Below are positions 6,430 to 13,511 of a DNA stretch of 15,165 nt, piece after piece; the first letter of the stretch is position 1; each line of letters begins with the position of its first letter. Source of the DNA: Thalassobius sp050633445 (GTDB taxonomy: Bacteria > Pseudomonadota > Alphaproteobacteria > Rhodobacterales > Rhodobacteraceae); the NCBI GenBank assembly GCA_050633445.1, contig JBOEGN010000066.1:1-15165 (forward strand). Reading direction: 5' to 3'. Made by a program: the position numbers and the translations under genes. A model generated the notes under the pieces. It was not told the DNA's origin. It worked only from the letters and a program-made list of their open reading frames with translations, and searched no databases.

Positions 6430-6846
6430 GTGGACAAGAGTTACATGTTGATCAAAGACAAGCGACTTGCCAAAGGATGGTCGCAAGAGGACCTGGCCGC
6501 CATTTCCGGTGTCTCGACCCGTACGGTGCAGCGCATTGAAAAGGGTCATCCTCCTGGACTTGAGACGCTCAAGAGTCTTGCCGCTGCGTTCGAAACAGAT
6601 ATCGAATCGCTGAACAAGGAAATGACAATGACTCAGATAGTCGACACCACCACACCCACCGAAGCGGAACAAAATCAGCGCGGGTTGAGGCTCCACCTTT
6701 GGACCTTCGCAATCGTGGTGCCTGTGCTTGCCGCGTTGAACCTATTTCTCACGCCCGGGGACTGGTGGGTTCTATGGGCTGCGGGGGCTTGGACGGTGGG
6801 CATCGTCCTGCATGTCGTGTCTGTGCGGATCATGTATGCCGATTGA
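6430..6846 (+). CDS. XRE-type HTH protein with C-terminal two-helix membrane domain
   Basis: The 138-residue product has a short XRE-like helix-turn-helix (about 6-62: LIKDKRLAKGWSQEDLA, then SGVSTRTVQRIEKG), a polar linker rich in Thr and Glu (65-85), and two hydrophobic helices (about 90-108 and 112-131) ending in VRIMYAD. This resembles the HTH plus 2TM-domain regulators, which would be membrane-tethered DNA-binding proteins. I chose the GTG at 6430 because AAGGGA (6415-6420) sits nine bases before it; ATG 6412 and TTG 6409 are in frame upstream but lack a ribosome site, and ATG 6448 is also possible. It is preceded by the Lrp gene in the same direction with a gap of about 96 bases. Target genes are unknown. 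Confidence 0.8.
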   Translation: MDKSYMLIKDKRLAKGWSQEDLAAISGVSTRTVQRIEKGHPPGLETLKSLAAAFETDIESLNKEMTMTQIVDTTTPTEAEQNQRGLRLHLWTFAIVVPVLAALNLFLTPGDWWVLWAAGAWTVGIVLHVVSVRIMYAD

Positions 6847-6856
6847 TTAACGACGC

Positions 6857-6882
6857 AAAAAGGGGAGCCGGTGGCTCCCCTT
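6857..6882 (-). terminator. Rho-independent terminator of mcl1
   Basis: AAGGGGAGCC (6860-6869) pairs perfectly with GGCTCCCCTT (6873-6882) over a 3-base loop. On the minus strand the stem is followed at once by TTTTT (6857-6861 complement, partly in the stem), about 20 bases after the mcl1 stop. The plus strand lacks a T-run after the stem, but the hairpin could still slow transcription from the HTH gene. Confidence 0.85.
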
Positions 6883-6903
6883 GGTAATCTTGCTACGGCG
6901 CAA

Positions 6904-7863
6904 TTAGCTGTTCGCGATCAACTCGGATTGGGCAACGATGACTTCGGCCTGCTTGATCGAGGCGATGTCCACCAGCCGGCCCTTATAGACAGTGGCGCCT
7001 TCGCCGTTGGCCTTGGCCTGTTCCATCGCGGCCAGAATCTCGCGGGCTTCGGCGACGTCTTCGTCAGACGGCGTGAAGACCTGGTTGGCCAGCGCGATCT
7101 GCTTGGGGTGGATCGCCCATTTGCCCACCATGCCCAGCGTGGCCGAGCGTTTGGCTTGTGCGATATAGCCCTCGTCATCCGAGAAGTCACCGAACGGGCC
7201 ATCCACGGGCAAAACGCCATGGGTGCGGCAGGCGGCGACGATCGCGGCCTGTGCCCAGTGCCAGGGATCCGACCAGTGCTTGGCACCTTCGCGGATCATG
7301 TAGTAATTCTCCTGCGTGCCACCGATACCGGTGGTCTGCATCCCCATCGAGGCGGCAAAGTCAGCGGCACCCAACGACATCGCCACCAGACGGGGCGAGG
7401 ACGCGGCAATTTCTTCGACATGGGCGATGCCCGCAGCCGATTCGATGATCACCTCGAAGGTGATCTTCTTGGTGCGGCCCTTGGCGGCTTCGATCGCTGT
7501 GACCAGCGCGTCAACGGCATAGATGTCTTCGGCGCAGCCAACTTTGGGGATCATGATCTGGTCCAGACGGTCGCCCGCTTGCTCCAGCAGGTCCACCACG
7601 TCTTTGTACCAATAGGGCGTATCCAAGGAGTTAATGCGCACTGACAGGGTCTTGTTGCCCCAATCATGTTCGCTGATCGCCTGAATGATGTTGGCGCGGG
7701 CGATGTCTTTGTCACTGGGGGCAACCGAATCTTCCAGATCCAGGTTGATCACGTCCGCAGCCGAGGCGGCCATCTTGGCGAACAGTTTGGTGTTCGAACC
7801 CGGGCCAAACAACTGGCAGCGGTTCGGGCGGGCAATCGGTGTGGGCTGAAGGCGGAAGCTCAT
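6904..7863 (-). CDS. mcl1: L-malyl-CoA/beta-methylmalyl-CoA lyase (CitE-like family)
   Basis: Mcl1 splits beta-methylmalyl-CoA into glyoxylate and propionyl-CoA and reversibly cleaves L-malyl-CoA into glyoxylate and acetyl-CoA, a key step of the ethylmalonyl-CoA pathway for acetate assimilation in the Rhodobacterales. The 319-residue protein starts MSFRLQP and PNRCQLFGPGS as in Rhodobacter Mcl1, with the LDLEDSVAP motif (41-49), R76, IPKVG (105-109), the metal-binding E141 in VIIES, and AADFA with D168. The length is normal. A GAGG site seven bases before the ATG supports the start. It is transcribed alone toward the terminator at 6857-6882 and diverges from dgcN across 298 bases. Assignment is strong; discrimination from a simple malyl-CoA lyase rests on overall resemblance. 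Confidence 0.93.
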   Translation of the reverse strand: MSFRLQPTPIARPNRCQLFGPGSNTKLFAKMAASAADVINLDLEDSVAPSDKDIARANIIQAISEHDWGNKTLSVRINSLDTPYWYKDVVDLLEQAGDRLDQIMIPKVGCAEDIYAVDALVTAIEAAKGRTKKITFEVIIESAAGIAHVEEIAASSPRLVAMSLGAADFAASMGMQTTGIGGTQENYYMIREGAKHWSDPWHWAQAAIVAACRTHGVLPVDGPFGDFSDDEGYIAQAKRSATLGMVGKWAIHPKQIALANQVFTPSDEDVAEAREILAAMEQAKANGEGATVYKGRLVDIASIKQAEVIVAQSELIANS

Positions 7864-8161
7864 GTGCAGACCTCATGGGTAAGGAAATTACGAAATTCTG
7901 GTGATGAGAGTTATTAAATTGCGCGCCCATTCGCAAGTCTATTTTGCGGTTGCGGCAGGAATTGCTGCGTCGCCGCAAATATTGAGGCAGCCTTGCTGTC
8001 TTGTCTGGGAAAATCATCGAATTCGTGCCGCAAAATTCGAAGAATCTTGTGCCTGCCAGCGTTCGAACGCGAATTTTGCAAGCCTCTCCCGCAGGAATTC
8101 GCGGACAGTATTCCAAAGTACACCAATTTCCCGACTCCAAACGCCGACAGAGGGCCACGAT
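7864..8161. promoter_or_regulatory. 298-base divergent control region between mcl1 and dgcN
   Basis: No gene is visible. The region holds several inverted repeats built on TTGC/GCAA half-sites: TTTGCGG (7943-7949) with CCGCAAA (7973-7979), and GCAAAATTCG (8030-8039) with CGAATTTTGC (8070-8079). Inside the second lies a perfect 12-bp palindrome GCGTTCGAACGC (8059-8070). Short-chain fatty acyl-CoA regulators of the RamB/PccR type in this bacterial group bind TTTGCAAA-like pairs, so some of these may be their sites; this is inference. The open frame that extends dgcN upstream through here (from 7901) has no family-like sequence and I treat it as non-coding. Confidence 0.55.
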
Positions 8162-9163
8162 ATGATTCAGACTCCTTATCTCTTGTTTCTGGGCGATGCG
8201 CCCGACCAGTTGGCCGCCAAAGTCGCGCAAGGCATCAAGGATTGGCGCCCCGAATTCGCCGTTGGTCAGTATCGCATGGAGGGCTGTAAGGCCGATATGG
8301 GGCTTGCCGACATGACGCTGGAGGACGCCAAAGTAGCCGGGGCCAAGACCTTGGTGATCGGGGTTGCCAACCGGGGCGGCGTGATCAGCCCGGCCTGGAA
8401 AAAGGTCCTGGTTGCGGCGCTGGAAGAGGGCTTTGACCTGGCCAGTGGGCTGCACAATCTATTGAAGGATGAAGCCGATCTGGTCGCCGTAGCCAATGCC
8501 TGTGGTCGCGAATTGCACGACGTCCGCGTGCCCGAAGTTGAATACCCCATCGCCAATGGTGTCAAACGCACCGGCAAGCGGGTTCTGGCTGTGGGCACCG
8601 ATTGCTCGGTCGGGAAAATGTACACCGCGCTGTGCCTGGAAAAGGAAATGCGCGCCCGAGGAATGAACGCTGATTTCCGTGCGACTGGGCAGACGGGAAT
8701 CTTGATCACGGGTGATGGTGTGCCGCTGGATGCGGTTGTCGCTGACTTTATGGCTGGATCGGTCGAATATATCACGCCGGATAATGACGCCGATCACTGG
8801 GATATTATCGAGGGGCAGGGCAGCCTGTTCCACGTGTCCTATTCTGGTGTGACCATGGCGCTGATCCACGGCGGTCAGCCGGACGCGCTGATCGTCTGTC
8901 ACGAGCCGACACGCGCACATATGCGCGGCCTACCGGGGTACAACCTGCCAAGTTTGGAGCAAGTGCGGGACATGGCGCTGTCATTGGCCAAGGTAGCGAA
9001 TTCAGACGCGCAGGTGGTAGGCTATGCCATCAACACCCAGCATATGGGCGAAGGTGATGCGCTGGCCTATATCGCCAAGGTTGAGGCTGATTTGGGACTG
9101 CCCGCCACCGACCCGTTCCGCTTTGGTGCGGGCAAGCTGGTGGACGCGCTGGCTGTGATCTGA
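8162..9163 (+). CDS. dgcN: D-glutamate N-acetyltransferase (DUF1611 family)
   Basis: DgcN acetylates D-glutamate to N-acetyl-D-glutamate in the DgcN-DgcA route of D-glutamate breakdown known from marine Proteobacteria and haloarchaea. The 333-residue protein has the DUF1611 layout: an N-terminal domain (about 1-130) with LFLGDAPDQLAAK and GVANRGG (67-73), and a P-loop-like C-terminal domain with GTDCSVGKM (145-153), RATGQTG, and the EGQGSLFHVSYSGVTMALIHG block. I start at the ATG at 8162, seven bases after AGAGGG, giving the normal N-terminus MIQTPYLLFLGD. It is the first gene of a plus-strand operon with dgcA and a D-amino-acid aminotransferase. Family is sure; function is transferred from the family and strongly backed by the neighbours. 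Confidence 0.9.
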   Translation: MIQTPYLLFLGDAPDQLAAKVAQGIKDWRPEFAVGQYRMEGCKADMGLADMTLEDAKVAGAKTLVIGVANRGGVISPAWKKVLVAALEEGFDLASGLHNLLKDEADLVAVANACGRELHDVRVPEVEYPIANGVKRTGKRVLAVGTDCSVGKMYTALCLEKEMRARGMNADFRATGQTGILITGDGVPLDAVVADFMAGSVEYITPDNDADHWDIIEGQGSLFHVSYSGVTMALIHGGQPDALIVCHEPTRAHMRGLPGYNLPSLEQVRDMALSLAKVANSDAQVVGYAINTQHMGEGDALAYIAKVEADLGLPATDPFRFGAGKLVDALAVI

Positions 9164-9190
9164 TTGGGTCTGTTCGGCCGGGCTCTGTCT

Positions 9191-9230
9191 GGTGGCCGGG
9201 AAATTTGAGTATTTGAAGAGCAAAGAAAGG
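9191..9230 (+). repeat. Candidate dispersed intergenic element before dgcA
   Basis: The 77-base dgcN-dgcA gap contains a purine-rich stretch with TTTGAGTATTTGAAGAGCAA followed by AGAAAGG. From memory, very similar A/G-rich stretches (TTTGAGTATTT then GAAAGA) recur between genes in Roseobacter-group genomes. Its last part (AAAGG, about 10 bases before the GTG) acts as the ribosome site for dgcA. The repeat claim cannot be tested inside this window, where I see only one copy. Confidence 0.3.
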
Positions 9231-9240
9231 GTGTTGGCGC

Positions 9241-10206
9241 GTGACGATCACCGTTGAGAAAGATGTGTTTCCGTTGGCGCAGGTGTTCACCATCAGCCGG
9301 GGCAGTCGGACCGAGGCAGAGGTGTTAACGGTGCGGGTGACTCGTGATGGCGTGGTCGGTTGGGGCGAATGCGTGCCTTATGCGCGGTATGACGAGACGC
9401 TGGAATCGGTAACGCGCGAGATTTTGGGCTTGCCGAGCGAGGTGTCTCGGGCTGGGTTGCAGGATTTGCTTCCCGCTGGTGCGGCGCGGAATGCGGTGGA
9501 TTGCGCGCTGTGGGATCTTGAGGCGAAACTGGCCGGGAAGCGGGTTTGGGAATTGGCGGGGCTGGCTGCTCCGGGGGCGGAGATCACGGCGTATACGTTG
9601 TCATTGGCTTCGCCTGATGAAATGCGCGCGCAGGCGGAAGAACATGCGTTTCGCCCTTTGCTGAAGGTTAAGCTGGGAACGCCGGATGATATGCCTCGGC
9701 TTGAGGCCGTGCGGGCCGGGGCGCCAGAGGCCCAGATTATTGTGGATGCCAATGAGGGATGGAGTGCTGAGGTTTACGCCGATCTGGCGCCACATCTGGT
9801 GCGTTTGGGGGTCGCTTTGGTCGAGCAGCCTTTGCCGGCGGCAGAGGATGAGGCGCTGATCGGGATGGATCGCCCGGTGCCCGTCTGTGCGGACGAAAGC
9901 TGTCATGATCGTGCCAGCCTGCCCAGTCTAAAGGGCAAATATGACGTGGTGAACATCAAGCTGGACAAAACCGGCGGGTTGACCGAGGCGCTGGCCCTGC
10001 GCGATCAGGCCCTGCGCGAGGGGTATCAGGTGATGGTCGGGTGTATGGTTGGGTCGTCTTTGGCGATGGCTCCGGCGACGCTGGTGGCGCAGGGTGTGAT
10101 GGTAACAGACCTTGACGGGCCGCTTCTGTTGGCCGAAGACCGGGACAACGCATTGCAATTCGATGCGGCCGGGGTGCATCCGCCCGCAGCCGCGCTTTGG
10201 GGATAA
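9241..10206 (+). CDS. dgcA: N-acetyl-D-glutamate racemase (enolase superfamily, dipeptide-epimerase-like)
   Basis: DgcA converts N-acetyl-D-glutamate to N-acetyl-L-glutamate, which can be deacetylated to L-glutamate. The 321-residue protein is a muconate-lactonising/enolase-superfamily enzyme: an N-terminal capping domain with GWGEC (40-44), then the barrel with the catalytic LKVKLG (K142, K144), metal ligands D169 (VDANEGW), E195 (VEQPLP) and D218 (CADES), and the opposite-face lysine K240 (NIKLDKTGG). These two lysines are what racemase/epimerase members use. Without its neighbours it would be called an L-Ala-D/L-Glu epimerase; the adjacency to dgcN favours DgcA. It starts with GTG. The next gene's AAGGAG overlaps its stop, which argues for translational coupling. 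Confidence 0.9.
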   Translation: MTITVEKDVFPLAQVFTISRGSRTEAEVLTVRVTRDGVVGWGECVPYARYDETLESVTREILGLPSEVSRAGLQDLLPAGAARNAVDCALWDLEAKLAGKRVWELAGLAAPGAEITAYTLSLASPDEMRAQAEEHAFRPLLKVKLGTPDDMPRLEAVRAGAPEAQIIVDANEGWSAEVYADLAPHLVRLGVALVEQPLPAAEDEALIGMDRPVPVCADESCHDRASLPSLKGKYDVVNIKLDKTGGLTEALALRDQALREGYQVMVGCMVGSSLAMAPATLVAQGVMVTDLDGPLLLAEDRDNALQFDAAGVHPPAAALWG

Positions 10207-10216
10207 GGAGACGCCC

Positions 10217-11080
10217 ATGACCCGCACTGTTTACGTGAACGGAGAATACCTGCCGGAAACCGAGGCCAAGATCTCGATCTTTGACCGGGCGTTTCTGATG
10301 GCGGATGGCGTTTACGAGGTGACCAGCGTTCTGGGCGGCAAGCTGATCGACTTTGACGGCCATGCCAAGCGTCTGGAGCGGTCGCTGAACGAATTGGACA
10401 TGCCCAAGCCCCCCGAATTCGATGATCTGCTGGACATCCACCGCAAGCTGGTGGCCGAAAATGGCATCGAAGAGGGCATGGTGTATTTGCAGGTCACGCG
10501 CGGCTCGGCTGGGGATCGGGATTTTGTTTTCCCTGACCCGGAAACCACCCGTCCCGGTGTTGTGCTGTTCACCCAGAACAAGCCCGGCTTGGCCAACAAT
10601 CCTGCGGCGCAAAAGGGTGTCAAAGTGATCTCGATCGAGGATATCCGCTGGGGCCGTCGCGACATCAAAACGGTGCAGCTGCTGTATCCGTCGATGGGGA
10701 AAATGATGGCCAAAAAGGCCGGGTGCGATGATGCGTGGCTGGTCGAGGATGGCTTTGTCACCGAGGGCACCAGCAACAACACCTATATCGTCAAGGACGG
10801 TAAGATCATCACCCGCAACCTGACGACGGACATCCTGCATGGGATCACCCGCGCAGCCGTGCTGAAATTCGCCAAAGAGGCTCAGATGGAGGTCGAAGAG
10901 CGGCCCTTTACCATCGAAGAAGCGCAGCAGGCGGACGAGGCCTTCATTACCTCGGCCTCGGCCTTTGTGATGCCTGTGGTGGAGATTGACGGCGTTGCGA
11001 TTGGCGACGGGAAAGTGGGCAAAGTCGCCCCGCGTCTGCGCGAAATCTATCTGGATGAGAGCCTGAAGGCCGGCATCTAA
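10217..11080 (+). CDS. D-amino-acid aminotransferase (class IV, PLP-dependent)
   Basis: This 287-residue fold-type IV aminotransferase transfers amino groups between D-amino acids and 2-oxo acids, typically giving D-glutamate or D-alanine. Features: the N-terminal VYVNGEYLPE, then DRAFLMADGVYE (23-34), R95 in QVTRGSAGDRDF, the PLP lysine K151 in RRDIKTVQLL, and E183 in VTEGTSNN, which contacts the PLP nitrogen. The DIK lysine context matches D-alanine aminotransferases (Dat) more than branched-chain IlvE. The start ATG follows AAGGAG (10205-10210) by six bases, and the gene lies 10 bases after dgcA, so the two are coupled. In this operon it likely funnels the nitrogen of several D-amino acids into D-glutamate for DgcN/DgcA. 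Confidence 0.92.
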   Translation: MTRTVYVNGEYLPETEAKISIFDRAFLMADGVYEVTSVLGGKLIDFDGHAKRLERSLNELDMPKPPEFDDLLDIHRKLVAENGIEEGMVYLQVTRGSAGDRDFVFPDPETTRPGVVLFTQNKPGLANNPAAQKGVKVISIEDIRWGRRDIKTVQLLYPSMGKMMAKKAGCDDAWLVEDGFVTEGTSNNTYIVKDGKIITRNLTTDILHGITRAAVLKFAKEAQMEVEERPFTIEEAQQADEAFITSASAFVMPVVEIDGVAIGDGKVGKVAPRLREIYLDESLKAGI

Positions 11081-11100
11081 ACGATTTTAAAAAACCTGAC

Positions 11101-11137
11101 AACGCCGCGCTGTGAATCCCACATGGCGCGGTGTTTT
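11101..11137 (+). terminator. Rho-independent terminator of the dgcN-dgcA-dat operon
   Basis: CCGCGC (11105-11110) pairs with GCGCGG (11126-11131). The stem extends outward (11101-11104 with 11132-11135, one G-T) and inward with wobble pairs, and is followed by TTTT on the plus strand. It lies about 20 bases beyond the aminotransferase stop and ends the operon before the SDR gene. Confidence 0.8.
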
Positions 11138-11177
11138 CATGCTAGGCTGCGCGAATTCTCATCTGATGGAGCGCGCG

Positions 11178-12233
11178 ATGCCCAGTCCTGTTTACGATAC
11201 GACTCATCCTGTTCTGGTCACAGGAGCGACCGGTTTCGTCGCTGGTTGGCTGGTGAAACGGCTGCTGGACGAGGGCTTTACCGTCCATGCAGCGGTACGT
11301 GATCCTGACAACTCGGAAAAAGTGGCCCATCTGACTGCGCTGCCCGGAACGCTGAAATTGTTCAAGGCGGACCTGTTGCAACCCGGCAGCTATGCCGAGG
11401 CTATGGCGGGCTGTCAGGTGGTGTTTCACACGGCCTCGCCTTTTACGCTGGCGGTGCGGGATGCGCAGCGTGATCTGGTGGACCCGGCGGTCAAAGGGAC
11501 GCGCAATGTACTGGAACAAGCCGACGCCACCAGCAGCGTTAAACGTGTGGTTCTGACCAGCTCTTGTGCGGCAATCACGGGGGATCACGCGGATCTGTCC
11601 GCCCTGCCCGGGGGCGTGATGACCGAGGCGCATTGGAACACCTCGTCCTCGCTTACGCATCAGCCCTATCCCTTTTCAAAGACGCAGGCCGAGGGCGTCG
11701 CCTGGGATATCGCAGGGGCGCAGGATCGGTGGAATCTGGTGGCCATCAACCCGTCGCTGGTCGTGGGGCCGGGCGTGTCAACGCACCAAACCTCGGAGTC
11801 CTTTAACCTGATGCGGCAAATGGGTGATGGCTCGATGAAATCGGGCGTGCCTCCATATGAAATCGGGATGGTGGACGTGCGCGACGTGGCCGAGGCGCAT
11901 ATGCTTGCGGGTTTCATCGCGCAGGCCGAGGGGCGGCATATCGTGTCTGCGGGCAGCTACTCGATGCTGGATGCGGCCGAGATGCTGCGGACAGAATTCG
12001 GCGAAACCTTGCCTCTGCCCAGCAAAGAGCTGCCGAAATGGCTGATTTGGCTTGTTGGGCCGATCATGGATAAAACCCTGACACGCAAGATGATCTCGCG
12101 CAGCTTTGGCCTGCCTTGGAAAGATGACAACAGCAAATCGAAACAAGCGCTGGGGCTGCAATACCACCCCGTCCCCGAGGCGGTGAATGCGATGATGCGT
12201 CAGATGATCGAGAGCGGTCGGATCAAGCCCTAG
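11178..12233 (+). CDS. Extended SDR, dihydroflavonol-4-reductase-like NAD(P)-dependent oxidoreductase
   Basis: The 351-residue protein is an extended short-chain dehydrogenase of the dihydroflavonol reductase/aldehyde reductase type. It has the nucleotide-binding TGATGFVAGW (15-24), HTASPF (84-89), the active-site Ser in LTSSCAAI (126-133) and the YPFSK motif (Y164, K168), then NPSLVVGPG and VDVRDVAEAH. Members reduce aldehydes or ketones with NADPH; the substrate is not known. I start at ATG 11178, six bases after GGAG, rather than at 11112 or 11166, because the upstream part would overlap the terminator. Its stop shares bases with the stop of the convergent dioxygenase gene. Confidence 0.9.
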   Translation: MPSPVYDTTHPVLVTGATGFVAGWLVKRLLDEGFTVHAAVRDPDNSEKVAHLTALPGTLKLFKADLLQPGSYAEAMAGCQVVFHTASPFTLAVRDAQRDLVDPAVKGTRNVLEQADATSSVKRVVLTSSCAAITGDHADLSALPGGVMTEAHWNTSSSLTHQPYPFSKTQAEGVAWDIAGAQDRWNLVAINPSLVVGPGVSTHQTSESFNLMRQMGDGSMKSGVPPYEIGMVDVRDVAEAHMLAGFIAQAEGRHIVSAGSYSMLDAAEMLRTEFGETLPLPSKELPKWLIWLVGPIMDKTLTRKMISRSFGLPWKDDNSKSKQALGLQYHPVPEAVNAMMRQMIESGRIKP

Positions 12234-13024
12234 GCGTCAAACCGGAAGCTAGAGGCCGTCAGCCCGCCAAACACCTCTTTCTGATGATAGGTGCGCACGG
12301 CGGTGTCGTTCTCGGCGGCGCCAAGAGCTGCAAAAAGAGGCACCAGATGGTCCTCTTGCGCGTGGCAGGTGCGGGCATAGGGAGCGGATTCCCAATCCAG
12401 AATACGCGCAGTGCGTTCCGCGGCAGGCAGGGCCAGCGTTTCGGTCAGCCAGGCGTCAAATACCTCGGAGGGCACGCGGGAGTCCGGGCCCAGCATGCGC
12501 AGGTTGTGATAGCTAAGCCCGGACCCGATGATCAGCACGCCCTCGTCGCGCAACGGGGCCAGGGCGCGGCCCAGCTCGAAATGCTCGGCTGGGTCATAGT
12601 GCGAGCGCATCGAAACCTGAAACAGCGGAATATCGGCCTGCGGGTACATCACATAGGCGGGTACAAAGGTGCCGTGATCGAACCCGATCTCGTCGTCGAG
12701 CCGCGTTGGCAGGCCAGCGTCACGGATCAGATCCGCCGCCTGCTCCGCGATCTGCGGAGCACCGGGGGCGGGATAGACAATCTCGTAAGTTTCGGGCGGA
12801 AAGTTGTAGTAGTCATAGACCATCGGTGGCTGCGCGGAATGCATCACCGCGTAGTCCGGGCCCTCCCAATGCCCCGAGATCATCAGGATCGCCTTAGGTT
12901 TTTCGTATTCCGAAGGCATCGCCGCCAGACTGTCCGCCAAAGGGGCCAGATGTTGGCTACGGTCGGCCATCCACGGCCAGGGTCCGCCGCCATGCGAAAT
13001 GAAATAGGTGGGTAAAGTGGTCAT
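12230..13024 (-). CDS. 4,5-DOPA-type extradiol dioxygenase (class III, LigB/YgiD family)
   Basis: The 264-residue protein fits the class III extradiol ring-cleavage family that includes plant DODA and E. coli YgiD. Likely metal ligands are H11 (YFISHGGGP), H52 (ISGHWE) and H226 (EDHLVPL). The conserved GFDHGTFVP (114-122) and the catalytic-type His in GSGLSYHNLR (H173) are present. Proteins of this family open catechol rings, e.g. of DOPA, but the natural substrate in bacteria is usually unknown. GGAG six bases before the ATG supports the start. It overlaps the SDR gene by four bases tail to tail (CTAG, 12230-12233). A nested stem-loop lies between it and the upstream DUF1244 gene. Confidence 0.93.
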   Translation of the reverse strand: MTTLPTYFISHGGGPWPWMADRSQHLAPLADSLAAMPSEYEKPKAILMISGHWEGPDYAVMHSAQPPMVYDYYNFPPETYEIVYPAPGAPQIAEQAADLIRDAGLPTRLDDEIGFDHGTFVPAYVMYPQADIPLFQVSMRSHYDPAEHFELGRALAPLRDEGVLIIGSGLSYHNLRMLGPDSRVPSEVFDAWLTETLALPAAERTARILDWESAPYARTCHAQEDHLVPLFAALGAAENDTAVRTYHQKEVFGGLTASSFRFDA

Positions 13025-13074
13025 GGCAGGCTCCGATCAACAAAAACGAGCGCAACCTAGCGGCCGTGGGCAAC

Positions 13075-13110
13075 GCGCACCATCCCGTTTTGCAAACAGG
13101 GCCTGTGCGC
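13075..13110 (-). other. Nested stem-loop between DUF1244 and dioxygenase genes
   Basis: GCGCAC (13075-13080) pairs with GTGCGC (13105-13110), enclosing CCCGTTT and AAACAGGG (13084-13090 and 13094-13101, one bulged A) over a TGC loop. On the minus strand it lies just after the DUF1244 stop and before the dioxygenase start. No T-run follows closely, though TTTTT occurs about 30 bases later. It may end or attenuate the upstream transcript. Confidence 0.4.
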
Positions 13111-13125
13111 CAATTGCGGGCAAGC

Positions 13126-13449
13126 TTAGCCTTTGTCGCCCACGTTCTCGGCGAAAGCCTTCTGAAAGGCCTCTTGCTTTTCGGCACCTGCCTCGGTCTG
13201 GAAGCCGTTTTTCCAGTCGTCATAGGGCATGCCATAGTAAACTTCGCGGGCCTCTTCCTTGGACATTTCGATGCCGCGTTCGTTGGCGGCCTCTTGGTAC
13301 CAGCGCGACAGGCAGTTGCGGCAGAATCCAGCCAGATTCATCATGTCGATGTTCTGCACGTCCGTCCGTTTTTCCATCAGGTGTTCGCGCAGGGTGCGAA
13401 AGGCGGCGGCTTCGATTTCAATACGGGTTTGGTCGTCGATGTTGTCCAT
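13126..13449 (-). CDS. DUF1244-family protein
   Basis: This 107-residue protein matches DUF1244, a small family common in Proteobacteria with no known function. The signature is HLMEKRTDVQNIDMMNLAG split across 23-41, then FCRNCLSRWY (42-51), with a CxxC pair at C43 and C46, and YYGMPYDDWK (71-80) near the C-terminus. It is mostly helical and probably cytoplasmic. The ATG at 13449 has GAGGAG about six bases upstream; a longer frame to 13524 would overlap the neighbouring gene and carries no family sequence. The preceding amidohydrolase gene lies 62 bases upstream on the same strand. Confidence 0.93.
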   Translation of the reverse strand: MDNIDDQTRIEIEAAAFRTLREHLMEKRTDVQNIDMMNLAGFCRNCLSRWYQEAANERGIEMSKEEAREVYYGMPYDDWKNGFQTEAGAEKQEAFQKAFAENVGDKG

Positions 13450-13511
13450 GTCGGCTCCTCTGTTCGGTTGCCCATGATGTGCAGGCGCAAAGAGGATTGC
13501 AAGCGGCGCGA

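Noticed and set aside
6871..7644. 257-codon plus-strand open frame
   Set aside because: It is the antisense shadow of mcl1 and shows no recognisable family.
7901..8161. N-terminal extension of dgcN by 87 codons
   Set aside because: The extension has no DUF1611-like sequence, contains the inverted repeats of the control region, and the ATG at 8162 has a proper ribosome site.
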